NCBI RefSeq assembly: GCF_016755875.1
Contig: NZ_BNED01000005.1
Span: forward strand, 3,575,001 to 3,639,000
Length of the DNA stretch: 64,000 nt
Direction: 5' to 3'
Origin: Streptomyces spororaveus
Lineage (GTDB): Bacteria > Actinomycetota > Actinomycetes > Streptomycetales > Streptomycetaceae
A program made the position numbers and the translations under genes. This document shows positions 25,711-37,228 of this stretch, piece by piece (positions within the stretch are counted from its first letter, which is position 1; each line of letters starts with the position of its first letter). A model generated the notes under the pieces. That model was not told the origin of the DNA, searched no databases, and was given only the letters and a program-made list of their open reading frames with translations.

Positions 25711-26835
25711 TCAGCGGCTGTGCTGCGAGTCCGCGATCGTGACCTCGACCCGCTGGAACTCTTTGAGCTCGCTGTAGCCGGTGGTGGCCATCGAGCGGCG
25801 CAGGGCGCCGAAGATGTTCATCGACCCGTCCGGGGTGTGCGAGGGACCGGTGAGGATCTCCTCGGTGGTGCCCACGGTGCCGAGGTCGACCTTCTTGCCG
25901 CGCGGCACGTCCTCGTGGACGGCCTCCATGCCCCAGTGGTTGCCCTTGCCGGGCGCGTCGGTGGCGCGGGCCAGCGGGGAGCCCATCATCACGGCGTCGG
26001 CGCCGCAGGCGACGGCCTTCGGGATGTCGCCCGACCAGCCCACGCCGCCGTCGGCGATGACGTGCACGTAGCGGCCGCCGGACTCGTCCATGTAGTCGCG
26101 GCGGGCCGCGGCCACGTCCGCGACGGCGGTCGCCATCGGGACCTGGATGCCGAGCACGTTGCGCGTGGTGTGCGCGGCGCCGCCGCCGAAGCCGACGAGG
26201 ACACCGGCCGCGCCGGTGCGCATCAGGTGCAGGGCCGCCGTGTAGGTGGCGCAGCCGCCGACGATGACCGGGACGTCGAGCTCGTAGATGAACTGCTTGA
26301 GGTTCAGCGGTTCGGCGGCGCCCGACACGTGCTCGGCCGACACGGTGGTGCCGCGGATCACGAAGATGTCCACGCCCGCGTCGACGACGGCCTTGGAGAA
26401 CTCGGCCGTACGCTGCGGGGAGAGCGCGGCGGCGGTGACGACGCCCGAGTCGCGCACCTCCTTGATCCGCTGCCGGATCAGGTCCGCCTGGATCGGCGCG
26501 GAGTAGATCTCCTGGAGGCGGCGGGTGGCCGCCTCCTCGTCCAGCTCCGTGATCTCGTCGAGCAGCGGCTGCGGGTCCTCGTACCGGGTCCACAGGCCTT
26601 CGAGGTTCAGCACGCCGAGGCCGCCGAGCTCGCCGATGCGGATGGCGGTCTGCGGGGAGACGACCGAGTCCATGGGGGCGGCCAGGAAGGGGAGCTCGAA
26701 GCGGTATGCGTCGATCTGCCAGGCGATCGAGACCTCCTTCGGGTCCCGGGTACGCCGGCTCGGGACGATGGCGATGTCGTCGAACGCGTACGCCCTGCGG
26801 CCGCGCTTGCCGCGCCCGATCTCGATCTCAGTCAC
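25711..26835 (-). CDS. guaB3: GuaB3 family IMP dehydrogenase-related protein
   Basis: 374 residues with an IMP dehydrogenase/GMP reductase barrel (RKRAYAFDDIAIVPSRRT-type start, AAPMDSVVS, HVIADGGVGWSGDIPKA, ADAVMMGSPLA) but no CBS domains. The catalytic loop that reads GPGSICTTR in GuaB is GFGGGAAHTTR here, so the nucleophile Cys is missing. This is the actinobacterial GuaB3 type; activity is uncertain and a regulatory or altered catalytic role is possible. It lies 159 bp downstream of guaB beyond a strong terminator. Confidence 0.88.
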   Translation of the reverse strand: MTEIEIGRGKRGRRAYAFDDIAIVPSRRTRDPKEVSIAWQIDAYRFELPFLAAPMDSVVSPQTAIRIGELGGLGVLNLEGLWTRYEDPQPLLDEITELDEEAATRRLQEIYSAPIQADLIRQRIKEVRDSGVVTAAALSPQRTAEFSKAVVDAGVDIFVIRGTTVSAEHVSGAAEPLNLKQFIYELDVPVIVGGCATYTAALHLMRTGAAGVLVGFGGGAAHTTRNVLGIQVPMATAVADVAAARRDYMDESGGRYVHVIADGGVGWSGDIPKAVACGADAVMMGSPLARATDAPGKGNHWGMEAVHEDVPRGKKVDLGTVGTTEEILTGPSHTPDGSMNIFGALRRSMATTGYSELKEFQRVEVTIADSQHSR

Positions 26836-26936
26836 GTGTGGTGGCCTTTCCTCTGGGTCTGCCCGTCCAGTATCCCCGAACGCCGGAGAGTCGCGTTCCC
26901 CTGACCGCTGTGCGGACGCCGTGGCCCGGCAACGGG

Positions 26937-26972
26937 GAGGGGGCGGGCCCGGTCGTCCGGGCCCGCCCCCTC
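26937..26972 (-). terminator. Terminator after guaB
   Basis: A perfect 16-bp stem (26937-26952 and 26957-26972) with a TCGT loop lies 23 bp past the guaB stop, before the guaB3 start. Confidence 0.75.
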
Positions 26973-26994
26973 GTCACCGCTCGCGCGCGCCGAC

Positions 26995-28572
<1,578 letters not shown>

Positions 28573-28756
28573 TCATGCGGAAGTTTCGTCGTTTCCTACG
28601 ACTGCGGCCCGCGACCGAGGCCCACGCGGAGCTACCGGCACGGACCGCGACGGCCGGCCCGCGTGAAACCCGAGAGACGCCGACGAGGCTTTCCAGGACC
28701 CCGGCAGGGCTCCGAGGGAGCCGACGACGGTCCATGCGGTCCGAGCGGCCGCCCGC

Positions 28757-29479
28757 CTACTGCTCGGCGAGGGCCCGCAGCCGGCTGAGCGCGCGGTGCT
28801 GGGCCACGCGCACGGCCCCCGGGGACATGCCGAGCATCTGCCCGGTCTCCTCCGCGGTCAGCCCGACGGCCACCCGCAGCACGAGGAGCTCGCGCTGGTT
28901 CTCCGGAAGATTGGCCAGCAGCTTCTTGGCCCAGGCCGCGTCGCTGCTCAGCAGCGCGCGCTCCTCGGGGCCCAGCGAGTCGTCGGGCCGCTCCGGCATC
29001 TCGTCGGAGGGCACGGCGGTGCTGCCCGGGTGCCGCATGGCGGCCCGCTGCAGGTCGGCGACCTTGTGTGCGGCGATCGCGAAGACGAAGGCCTCGAAGG
29101 GCCGCCCGGTGTCCCGGTAGCGCGGCAGCGCCATCAGGACGGCGACGCACACCTCCTGCGCCAGGTCTTCCACGAAGTGACGAGCGTCACCCGGCAATCG
29201 CGAGAGCCGGGTGCGGCAGTAGCGGATCGCGAGGGGGTGCACGAAGGCGAGCAGGTCGTGCGTGGCCTGCTCGTCGCCCTCCACCGCCCTGCGTACGAGC
29301 GCGCTGACGCCCCCGGCACTGCCGCCTTTGGCGGCGCCGGTCGGGCCTGTGGCCGCGGGTGACCCCAGGGCCTCGTCGTCGCGCATCAATCCATGGTGCC
29401 TTGGCGCCGGAGCATCCGCGCCGCCATGGCCCTTGTTGTGCATCGAAGCGTTATGAGCAGGTGCGCCGGAACTCATCAT
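28757..29479 (-). CDS. ECF sigma factor, SigD-like
   Basis: 240 residues from ATG 29479, supported by GGGGAGGG upstream; a shorter start at 29386 is possible. Region 2 has [20 protein letters not shown] and [21 protein letters not shown]. Region 4 has [23 protein letters not shown] and [20 protein letters not shown]. The N-terminal 70 residues are His/Ala/Gly-rich and poorly structured. Synteny with mycobacterial sigD (between whiB3 and guaB2) supports SigD. No anti-sigma gene follows: the 262 bp to guaB hold no frame I can support. Confidence 0.88.
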   Translation of the reverse strand: MMSSGAPAHNASMHNKGHGGADAPAPRHHGLMRDDEALGSPAATGPTGAAKGGSAGGVSALVRRAVEGDEQATHDLLAFVHPLAIRYCRTRLSRLPGDARHFVEDLAQEVCVAVLMALPRYRDTGRPFEAFVFAIAAHKVADLQRAAMRHPGSTAVPSDEMPERPDDSLGPEERALLSSDAAWAKKLLANLPENQRELLVLRVAVGLTAEETGQMLGMSPGAVRVAQHRALSRLRALAEQ

Positions 29480-29750
29480 CTGCGCCCTCCCCTCCCGCTC
29501 GGCCGAATAGTCCCCGAGAGACTCCACACCCTCAAGGATGCGGCATCGCGCACGAAGCGAGTCGTCCCCCGGATTGTGCCCCGCCAATCCCCGGGTGCGC
29601 ACCGGGTACGGCGGGGACAGAATGCCCTCGACAACAGGAGCCGCCGAGGGCGGCGCGCCACCCCGTCAGCGGGTGGCGGACGGGACCGCTCCCGACGATC
29701 CGCGACCTGCGGCGGGCCGGGCCGGGCCGGGCCCGGCCGCGACCGGGAGG

Positions 29751-30362
29751 TCAGCGGACCAGACCCCAGCGGAAACCGAGGGCCACGGCGTGCGCGCGGT
29801 CCGAGGCGCCGAGCTTCTTGAACAGACGGCGGGCGTGCGTCTTGACCGTGTCCTCGGAGAGGAAGAGCTCGCGCCCGATCTCCGCGTTGGACCGGCCGTG
29901 GCTCATGCCCTCCAGTACCTGGATCTCGCGCGCGGTGAGCGTGGGCGCGGCGCCCATCTCGGCCGAGCGGAGCCGGCGCGGTGCCAGTCGCCAGGTCGGG
30001 TCGGCGAGGGCCTGGGTGACCGTGGCCCGCAGTTCGGCGCGCGAGGCGTCCTTGTGCAGGTACCCGCGGGCGCCGGCGGCGACCGCGAGGGCCACTCCGT
30101 CCAGGTCCTCGGCGACCGTCAGCATGATGATGCGGGCGCCGGGGTCGGCCGAGAGCAGTCGGCGGACCGTCTCCACACCGCCCAGCCCGGGCATCCGTAC
30201 ATCCATCAGAATCAGGTCGGAGCGGTCGGCGCCCCAGCGGCGGAGGACTTCCTCGCCGTTGGCAGCCGTCGTCACACGCTCGACGCCGGGCACGGTGGCA
30301 ACCGCGCGACGGAGCGCCTCTCGGGCAAGCGGGGAGTCGTCGCAGACGAGGACGGATGTCAT
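29751..30362 (-). CDS. bldM: Response regulator BldM, sporulation/aerial growth
   Basis: 203 residues that match BldM as I remember it: receiver domain with VLVCDDSPLAREALRRAV, LILMDVRMPGLGG and GYLHKDAS, and a LuxR-type DNA-binding domain with LTAREIQVLEGMSHGRSNAE and LSEDTVKTHARRLFKKL. BldM is needed for aerial hyphae and later sporulation; known work shows it acts as a homodimer or with WhiI. ATG 30362 has GGAGGG upstream. A sigma-BldN-type promoter lies at 30489-30516. It is divergent from whiD, as in other Streptomyces. Confidence 0.96.
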   Translation of the reverse strand: MTSVLVCDDSPLAREALRRAVATVPGVERVTTAANGEEVLRRWGADRSDLILMDVRMPGLGGVETVRRLLSADPGARIIMLTVAEDLDGVALAVAAGARGYLHKDASRAELRATVTQALADPTWRLAPRRLRSAEMGAAPTLTAREIQVLEGMSHGRSNAEIGRELFLSEDTVKTHARRLFKKLGASDRAHAVALGFRWGLVR

Positions 30363-30742
30363 GACCGCCCTCCGCAGCTGCTGATGCGCGTCACCTTGAG
30401 CCTCCAGGCTGGTACGTATCGTCACCTGTGCGGTCGATGCTCCCGGACACCTGTCCGAGAACTTGTTGGTTCAACCGCCTTCGCACTCTCAACGATGGTC
30501 ACTCGAAAGAGTTACGGGTCGGACGGACACCTTCAGCACTCTACGTGAGGAAGCGATCACGGCGCAGGAGCCACGAGCCGCTTGTCCTCCATCTGGAGCT
30601 ATGCCCTATTTGGCGGCTTTCCTTCCGTTTGGCACGTGTCTGAGGCTAGATTCCCAATGAGTCATATTTACATCTACTCCGACAGTAGGTGTGGAGACAT
30701 GGACCGTATCCGCCTCAGTACCGGCACCAAGAGGGACTACCA
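30363..30742. promoter_or_regulatory. Divergent bldM-whiD control region
   Basis: These 380 bp hold no gene I accept. They carry the bldM sigma-BldN promoter (30489-30516), an overlapping inverted repeat (30498-30515), two GGTGACG copies on the minus strand between that promoter and bldM, and on the plus strand a TAGATT -10 candidate (30647-30652) for whiD. The AT content is higher than in the coding regions. Confidence 0.6.
30489..30516 (-). promoter_or_regulatory. Sigma-BldN promoter of bldM
   Basis: On the minus strand CGTAAC (30511-30516) and CGTTGA (30489-30494) are spaced by exactly 16 bp, the known -35 and -10 of the sigma factor BldN. The transcript would have a leader of about 120 nt. 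This fits the known dependence of bldM on BldN. Confidence 0.85.
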
Positions 30743-31069
30743 ATGGCAGATTTCTCCCGCCTCCCCGGACCGAACGCCGACCTCTGGGACTGGCAGCTGC
30801 TAGCCGCCTGCCGCGGGGTCGACAGCTCCCTCTTCTTCCATCCGGAAGGCGAGCGGGGCGCGGCCAGGAGCGCGCGCGAGGCCTCGGCTAAAGAGGTCTG
30901 CATGAGATGCCCGGTGCGTTCTGAATGCGCCGCGCACGCACTCGCCGTCCGAGAGCCCTACGGGGTGTGGGGCGGCCTCACCGAGGACGAGCGCGAGGAA
31001 CTGATGGGCCGCGCCCGGCACCGCCTGATCCCCGCGTCGAGTGCGATCGGACCGATCGCGCCGAACTGA
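30743..31069 (+). CDS. whiD: WhiB-family Fe-S regulator WhiD
   Basis: 108 residues that match WhiD closely. Four cysteines (C23, C53, C56, C62) in the pattern C-x29-C-x2-C-x5-C bind a 4Fe-4S cluster. The G-V-W-G-G turn (YGVWGGLTEDERE) and the basic C-terminus (GRARHRL) follow. WhiD is required for late sporulation and spore-wall maturation, and WhiB-family proteins act through the housekeeping sigma factor. AGAGGGA lies upstream of ATG 30743. It is divergent from bldM. Confidence 0.95.
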   Translation: MADFSRLPGPNADLWDWQLLAACRGVDSSLFFHPEGERGAARSAREASAKEVCMRCPVRSECAAHALAVREPYGVWGGLTEDEREELMGRARHRLIPASSAIGPIAPN

Positions 31070-31184
31070 GAGCCGACGAAACGCCCGAAGGAACGTTTCC
31101 TCGAATCAACGGCACGCCCGGGCGTGTCGCCGCCCGGCCCGCGATTCACCCGTTCGGCCGTATCCGGCCGTCCGATGTGTTCGT

Positions 31185-31202
31185 CCCCGGCCACCGCCGG
31201 GG
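31185..31202. terminator. Weak hairpin between whiD and the LysR gene
   Basis: CCCCGGC and GCCGGGG form a 7-bp stem with a CACC loop, 12 bp past the end of the LysR-family gene. The palindrome CACGCCCGGGCGTG also lies in this 144-bp convergent gap. Either could end transcription. Confidence 0.4.
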
Positions 31203-31213
31203 GCGGACGCGGG

Positions 31214-32113
31214 TCAGCGCGCGGCCGCCCGCTCCAGCTCGGCCAGGGTCGCGGCCACGGCCGGCACCCGGGCCAGGTCGGGCAGGGTCAGCGCCACGAC
31301 CTCACGCTCGACGGCCGGCTCGACCGCCACCGTGCTCACGCCCTTGGCCCGTACGGACTCCACCGCGAGCTCCGGCAGCACCGCCACGCCCAGCCCGGCG
31401 CCGACCAGTCCGACCACCGCCGGGTAGTCGTCGGTGGCGAAGTCGATGCGCGGGGTGAAGCCCGCACCCTCGCACACCTCCACGAGATGACGGCGGCAGC
31501 GCGGACAACCCGCGATCCAGGGCTCGTCCGCCAGCTCCGCCATGCCCACGCGCTCCGCCCCGGCCAGCCGGTGCCCCTCCGGGACCAGCCCGACGAGCCG
31601 GTCGGTCAGCAGCGGCCGCACCACGAGGTCGTCCCACTCCGCGGCGGAGTGGGACGCCCCGCCGTAGCGGAAGGCCAGCGCCAGGTCGCAGTCGCCCTCG
31701 CGCAGCATCTCCACCGAACGCGGCGGCTCCGCCTCGACCAGCGAGATACGGGTTCCGGGGTGCTCGGCGCGCATCGCCGCGAGCGCGGTCGGCACCAGCG
31801 TGGAGCTGCCGCTGGGGAAGGACACGAGCCGGACCCGGCCCGCGCGCAGCCCGGCGATGGCCGCGACCTCCTCCTCGGCGGCGGTCAGCCCGGCCAGGAT
31901 CCCGGCGGCATGGCGGACCAGGGCCTCGCCCGCCTGGGTCAGCCGCATCTCGCGGCCCGTGCGGATGAGCAACGGGGTACCGGCCGACTGCTCCAGCGCC
32001 TTCATCTGCTGGGAGACGGCGGGCTGGGTGCAGCCGAGCTCGCGGGCCGCGGCGGAGAAGGACCCGGTACCGGCGACAGCGCGCAGAACCCGGAGATGGC
32101 GTGCTTCGATCAC
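31214..32113 (-). CDS. LysR-family transcriptional regulator
   Basis: 299 residues. The N-terminal winged helix has LRVLRAVAGTGSFSAAARELG and TQPAVSQQMKALEQSAGTPL, followed by the effector domain (RVRLVSFPSGSSTLVPTAL to GAGLGVAVLPELAVES). Two Cys in GCPRCRRH and one in VEVCEGAG could sense redox or thiols (inference). GTG 32113 is preferred because TATGCT lies exactly 6 nt upstream, the leaderless pattern. It is divergent from the MOSC gene, its most likely target. Confidence 0.9.
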   Translation of the reverse strand: MIEARHLRVLRAVAGTGSFSAAARELGCTQPAVSQQMKALEQSAGTPLLIRTGREMRLTQAGEALVRHAAGILAGLTAAEEEVAAIAGLRAGRVRLVSFPSGSSTLVPTALAAMRAEHPGTRISLVEAEPPRSVEMLREGDCDLALAFRYGGASHSAAEWDDLVVRPLLTDRLVGLVPEGHRLAGAERVGMAELADEPWIAGCPRCRRHLVEVCEGAGFTPRIDFATDDYPAVVGLVGAGLGVAVLPELAVESVRAKGVSTVAVEPAVEREVVALTLPDLARVPAVAATLAELERAAAR

Positions 32114-32177
32114 CCTTCGAGCATAAGGGTCGCTTTGACTGTTGCGGAAATCTCCCGTCACCTCTTTGGGAAGCTCG

Positions 32178-32192
32178 GTTAGCGTGGTCCCA
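32178..32192 (+). promoter_or_regulatory. Leaderless promoter of the MOSC gene
   Basis: TAGCGT (32180-32185) ends 6 nt before ATG 32192, so transcription would begin at the start codon. The opposite-strand LysR gene has the same arrangement (TATGCT at 32120-32125). Confidence 0.5.
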
Positions 32193-32887
32193 TGGGCTCC
32201 ATGCGATTGATCTCTGTGAACCTCGGCCGCGCCACGGCCGTCGACTACACGGACGCGGAGGCCGGGCTGACGGGCATCGGCAAGCGCCCCGTCCCCGGAC
32301 CGGTCCACGTCACCGCCCCCGGCTCCAAGGCGGCCGGCCTCGGCAGCGGCCTGGCGGGCGACGCCGTCTGCGACAGGCGCCACCACGGCGGCGACCACCA
32401 GGCCGTCTACGCGTACGCCCGCGAGGACCTCGACCTGTGGGAGCGCGAGCTGGACCGCGAACTGCCCGGCGGGCTCTTCGGCGAGAACTTCACGACCTCC
32501 GGCGTCGACCTGAACACCGCGCGGCTGGGCGAACGCTGGCGGGTCGGCTCGGACCTCGTCCTGGAAGTGGCCTCGGCCCGCATCCCGTGCCGGACCTTCC
32601 AGGGAGCCATGGGCGAGGCCGGCTGGGTCAAGCGGTTCACGCGGGAGGCCCGGCCGGGTGCGTATCTACGGGTGATCGAGGAAGGCTCGGTCTCCCCCGG
32701 CGACCCGATCGAGATCATCCACCGGCCGGCCCACGAGGTGACCGTGCAGCTGTGGTTCCGCGCCTTCACCACCGAGCGGACCCTGCTGCCGCTCACCCTG
32801 GCGGCGGGCGAGGCGATGGAGCCGGAGGCCCACGAGCGGGTTCGCCTGTACGTGGAGAAGTACGGGGCGGGGGCCGGGGCGAGGTAG
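32192..32887 (+). CDS. MOSC-domain protein (YiiM-like)
   Basis: 231 residues. MOSC signature elements: GLAGDAVCDRRHHGGDHQAV, YAREDLDLWERELDRELPGG, FGENFTTSGVDL and the conserved Cys in ARIPCRTFQGAMGE. MOSC proteins bind the molybdenum cofactor; YiiM-type members reduce N-hydroxylated bases. The C-terminal helical extension (RTLLPLTLAAGEAMEP) matches that subgroup. The LysR regulator is divergent and an SDR enzyme follows after 31 bp. Confidence 0.88.
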   Translation: MGSMRLISVNLGRATAVDYTDAEAGLTGIGKRPVPGPVHVTAPGSKAAGLGSGLAGDAVCDRRHHGGDHQAVYAYAREDLDLWERELDRELPGGLFGENFTTSGVDLNTARLGERWRVGSDLVLEVASARIPCRTFQGAMGEAGWVKRFTREARPGAYLRVIEEGSVSPGDPIEIIHRPAHEVTVQLWFRAFTTERTLLPLTLAAGEAMEPEAHERVRLYVEKYGAGAGAR

Positions 32888-32918
32888 CACCGTCAGCCGG
32901 GGAAGCTAGGTTGCGCCT

Positions 32919-33692
32919 ATGACGACTGCGTTGATCACGGGATCCACGGCGGGCATCGGCGCCGCCTTCGCCCGGCGGCTGGCCGCCCAGGGACACAATC
33001 TGGTGCTGGTGGCACGGGATACGAAGCGGCTCGGCGAGCAGGCCACCGAGCTGCACGACCGGCATGGCATCGAGGCCGAGGTACTGGCCGCCGACCTCTC
33101 CACGGAGGAGGGCATCACGGCGGTGGAGCAGCGCCTGGGCGACCGCACCCACCCGGTGGACCTGCTGGTCAACAACGCGGGCTTCGGCAACAAGGGCCGC
33201 TACCTCGAAGTGCCCATGGCCGATGAGCTGACCATGCTGAAGGTGCACATCGAGGCGGTCCTGCGGCTGACCTCGGCGGCCACGGAATCGATGCGCTCGC
33301 GCGGCCGCGGCGGTGTGATCAACGTGGCCTCGGTGGCCGCCTTCCTACCGCGCGGCACGTACGGAGCGAGCAAGGCGTGGGTCGTGCAGTTCACCCAGGG
33401 CGCGGCGCGGGACCTGACGGACTCCGGGGTGCGGCTGATGGCGCTGTGCCCCGGCTTCGTCCGGACGGAGTTCCACCAGCGGGCCGGCATGGGTACCGAC
33501 AACATCCCCGGCTGGATGTGGCTGGACGCGGACAAGCTGGTGGCCACGGCTCTGGCCGACCTGGCCCGCGGGAAGACGGTGTCGATCCCGGACCCGCGGT
33601 ACAAGGCGCTGATGGGCGTGGTGAAGCTGACGCCGCGCGGACTGCTGGGCGGGATGTCCTCGCGTACAGGCCGCAAGTACGGCCCCCAGTAG
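32919..33692 (+). CDS. Short-chain dehydrogenase/reductase
   Basis: 257 residues. The cofactor site TALITGSTAGIGAAFARRLA, LVNNAGFGNKG and active-site residues S (INVASVAAF), Y and K (YGASKAWV) are intact. VARD after the second strand suggests NADP(H). The C-terminal part matches the DltE-type long-chain group. The substrate is unknown. TAGGTT at 32907-32912 ends 6 nt before ATG 32919, so the gene may have its own leaderless promoter. Confidence 0.9.
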   Translation: MTTALITGSTAGIGAAFARRLAAQGHNLVLVARDTKRLGEQATELHDRHGIEAEVLAADLSTEEGITAVEQRLGDRTHPVDLLVNNAGFGNKGRYLEVPMADELTMLKVHIEAVLRLTSAATESMRSRGRGGVINVASVAAFLPRGTYGASKAWVVQFTQGAARDLTDSGVRLMALCPGFVRTEFHQRAGMGTDNIPGWMWLDADKLVATALADLARGKTVSIPDPRYKALMGVVKLTPRGLLGGMSSRTGRKYGPQ

Positions 33693-33833
33693 CCCGGGCA
33701 CGTGGTCGGGCAGGTGCCCCGGCGTGCGCGAGGGCGTGCCCGGGAGGGGCCCCGGCGAAGCCCGGCACGAGCGGCCGATCGGGTGATATCTCCCTAAACT
33801 GGACCTGTCCCATCCAGCGCGGGAGGCGACGCG

Positions 33834-34547
33834 ATGACATTCGTACAAGTGATCGATTATGAGACGACGCGGTTCGATGAGATGAACGCCCTCATCGACC
33901 GCTGGGCGGAGCAGAGCAGCGGCAGGCGCACCGCCACGCACACGATGATCGGCCAGGACCGCGAAGCCCGGAACCACTACGTGGACATGGTGGAGTTCGC
34001 GTCGTACGAGGAGGCCATGAAGAACTCCCAACTCCCCGAGACCGACCGGATGTTCCAGCAGATGGTGGCCCTCTGCGAAGGAATGCCGAAGTTCATGAAC
34101 CTCGACGTGGTCCGCGACGAACACCTCAACAAGCAGCTCGCCCACCGGGTGTTCCAGGAAGCCGCCATGGAAGGGAACATGAGCGTCCTCGACGAGTGCT
34201 TCGCTTCGAACTACATCGACCACGACGTCAGCAAGGAGGAGTCCACCGTCATCGGACGCGACGCCATGCGCTCGGACATGGAGACCTGGCGCGCGGCCTT
34301 CGACATGACCTTCGAGCCGACGGCCCAGCTGGCCGAGGGCGATCTGGTCACCACGGTGTGGAACTGGCGCGGCACCCACAACAAGGGTCCGTTCATGGGG
34401 GTCGCACCGACCGGGAAGACGTACGAGATGTCGGGGAGCACCACCTTCCGCTGCCTGGGCGGCGAGATCGTCGAGGGCTGGTGGCACTACAACCCCGGAG
34501 CCCTGCAACGGCAGATGGGCGGAACGGGCACCCCCTACGGAACCTGA
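33834..34547 (+). CDS. SnoaL-like ester cyclase fused to an ABM-like domain
   Basis: 237 residues in two parts. Residues 1-95 look like a dimeric alpha/beta barrel of the ABM type (VQVIDYETTRFDEMNALIDRW, HYVDMVEFASYEEAMKNS). Residues 105-230 are a SnoaL-like/NTF2 fold (HRVFQEAAMEGNMSVLDECF, YIDHDV, DMTFEPTAQLAEGDLV, RGTHNKGPFMGVAPTGK). No polyketide genes are near, so an aromatic-polyketide role is unlikely. GGGAGG precedes ATG 33834, and TAAACT (33797-33802) is a likely -10. Confidence 0.8.
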   Translation: MTFVQVIDYETTRFDEMNALIDRWAEQSSGRRTATHTMIGQDREARNHYVDMVEFASYEEAMKNSQLPETDRMFQQMVALCEGMPKFMNLDVVRDEHLNKQLAHRVFQEAAMEGNMSVLDECFASNYIDHDVSKEESTVIGRDAMRSDMETWRAAFDMTFEPTAQLAEGDLVTTVWNWRGTHNKGPFMGVAPTGKTYEMSGSTTFRCLGGEIVEGWWHYNPGALQRQMGGTGTPYGT

Positions 34548-34638
34548 GGCGTCCGGACCACGGGGAGTACCGCACCGACGGGGAGCCGGCGGTGAGCGTC
34601 CGGGAAGCCGGCGGTGAGCCGTCCGGAGAGCCTACGGG

Positions 34639-34674
34639 GAAGGCCCCGTCCCGCGGCTGCGGGACGGGGCCTTC
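34639..34674. terminator. Bidirectional terminator, groEL1 and SnoaL-like gene
   Basis: GAAGGCCCCGTCCCGC (34639-34654) pairs perfectly with 34659-34674 around a GGCT loop, between two convergent genes. Confidence 0.8.
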
Positions 34675-34692
34675 TCGGCGTGGTGCGTGCGA

Positions 34693-36333
<1,641 letters not shown>

Positions 36334-36365
36334 TCAGCCCTCTCGAAAACTCGGGTTTAACGAGC

Positions 36366-36410
36366 TGCGCCCCTCGCCGCCCGGCAATCAGCGGGGTGAC
36401 CAGGGGCGCA
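36366..36410 (-). promoter_or_regulatory. Hairpin between groES and groEL1
   Basis: TGCGCCCCT (36366-36374) pairs with AGGGGCGCA (36402-36410), enclosing a smaller CCGC/GCGG stem. A hairpin here could terminate part of the transcripts or mark an RNA processing site, which would raise groES over groEL1. Confidence 0.5.
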
Positions 36411-36436
36411 ACTCAAAGCAGTACTGATGAAGAGAA

Positions 36437-36745
36437 TTACTTCTCGACGATCGCGAGCACGTCGCGAGCCGAGAGGACGAGGTACTCCTCGCCGCTGTAC
36501 TTCACTTCGGTGCCGCCGTACTTGCTGTAGAGCACGATGTCGCCGACGGTGACGTCCAGCGGGAGACGCTGGCCGTCCTCGAAGCGACCCGGGCCCACCG
36601 CGAGGACGACGCCCTCCTGGGGCTTCTCCTTCGCGGTGTCCGGGATGACCAGGCCGGAGGCCGTGGTCTGCTCGGCGTCGAGCGGCTGGACCACAATGCG
36701 GTCCTCAAGCGGCTTGATGGCAACCTTGGAGCTGGCGGTCGTCAC
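36437..36745 (-). CDS. groES: Co-chaperonin GroES
   Basis: 102 residues, the usual length. [19 protein letters not shown], the mobile loop ([19 protein letters not shown]), VLAVGPGRF and [22 protein letters not shown] are typical. It caps GroEL and is the first gene of the groES-groEL1 operon. The promoter has TTGACC and TAGTCT overlapped by two CIRCE operators, so HrcA represses it and heat induces it. Confidence 0.97.
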   Translation of the reverse strand: MTTASSKVAIKPLEDRIVVQPLDAEQTTASGLVIPDTAKEKPQEGVVLAVGPGRFEDGQRLPLDVTVGDIVLYSKYGGTEVKYSGEEYLVLSARDVLAIVEK

Positions 36746-36841
36746 GATCCGACCTCCCCCTTCGGAGATCCGGGGTTAACTGTCTGAGGTGGCGACCAGG
36801 TCGATCCGTCGTCGCGGGTGCCGGATCTGCCTGTCGCTGTG

Positions 36842-36868
36842 TTGGCACTCACCAGGGGTGAGTGCCAG
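36842..36868 (-). promoter_or_regulatory. CIRCE operator 1 (HrcA site)
   Basis: TTGGCACTC, 9 nt, GAGTGCCAG. This is the CIRCE inverted repeat with one or two changes, downstream of the -10 box. Confidence 0.9.
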
Positions 36869-36873
36869 GTGCG

Positions 36874-36903
36874 AGACTATTCCGGCGATTAGCACTCGGT
36901 CAA
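36874..36903 (-). promoter_or_regulatory. groES-groEL1 promoter
   Basis: On the minus strand TTGACC (36898-36903) and TAGTCT (36874-36879) are 18 bp apart. The -35 hexamer lies in the 9-nt centre of the distal CIRCE, so HrcA binding would block polymerase. Confidence 0.75.
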
Positions 36904-36915
36904 GCGGAGTGCCAA
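36889..36915 (-). promoter_or_regulatory. CIRCE operator 2 (HrcA site)
   Basis: TTAGCACTC, 9 nt, GAGTGCCAA. Only one position differs from the consensus. Confidence 0.93.
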
Positions 36916-37228
36916 TTCCCGCCGATCGCGCGTTGCGCGGACCGATACCGGAACGCCGCCCTCCGGGGGCTCGCGGACGCGCCGGCCCGCCGCTCTCCAC
37001 CGCATGGCGCCGCACGGCACCGCATGACCAGGCGAAACGCGGAGCCGGCGGCCCCGTCGGCCGACGGGGCCCCTTTGACCCCTCGGGCCGTCGGACCCGA
37101 TTGGCCGTTGAGCCATTGGGGCGTTGAGCCCGTTGACCGCCCATGCCGTCGGCCGTCCCGGCCGTACGACCGGGCCGCCTGCCGGAAAACCGCACACACG
37201 TCCGTTCGGGATCACTACTGTCCGCGCT
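36916..37228. other. Intergenic region between groES and the 37229 gene
   Basis: A 313-bp stretch with no supported gene. It has a hairpin (GGCCCCGTC, 37050-37058, with GACGGGGCC, 37063-37071, followed by CCTTTGA) and three tandem CGTTGA(G)CC units (37106-37114, 37122-37130, 37131-37139). Confidence 0.45.

Noticed and set aside
29480..29750. A possible small gene between sigD and bldM
   Set aside because: The frames there are short, lack ribosome sites and show no coding bias.
30657..30803. A 48-codon frame (starting MSHIYIYSDSRCGDM) overlapping the whiD start
   Set aside because: It has poor third-position GC bias, no ribosome site and ends inside whiD in another frame. The -10 box is only 4 nt from its ATG, too near for a leaderless start.
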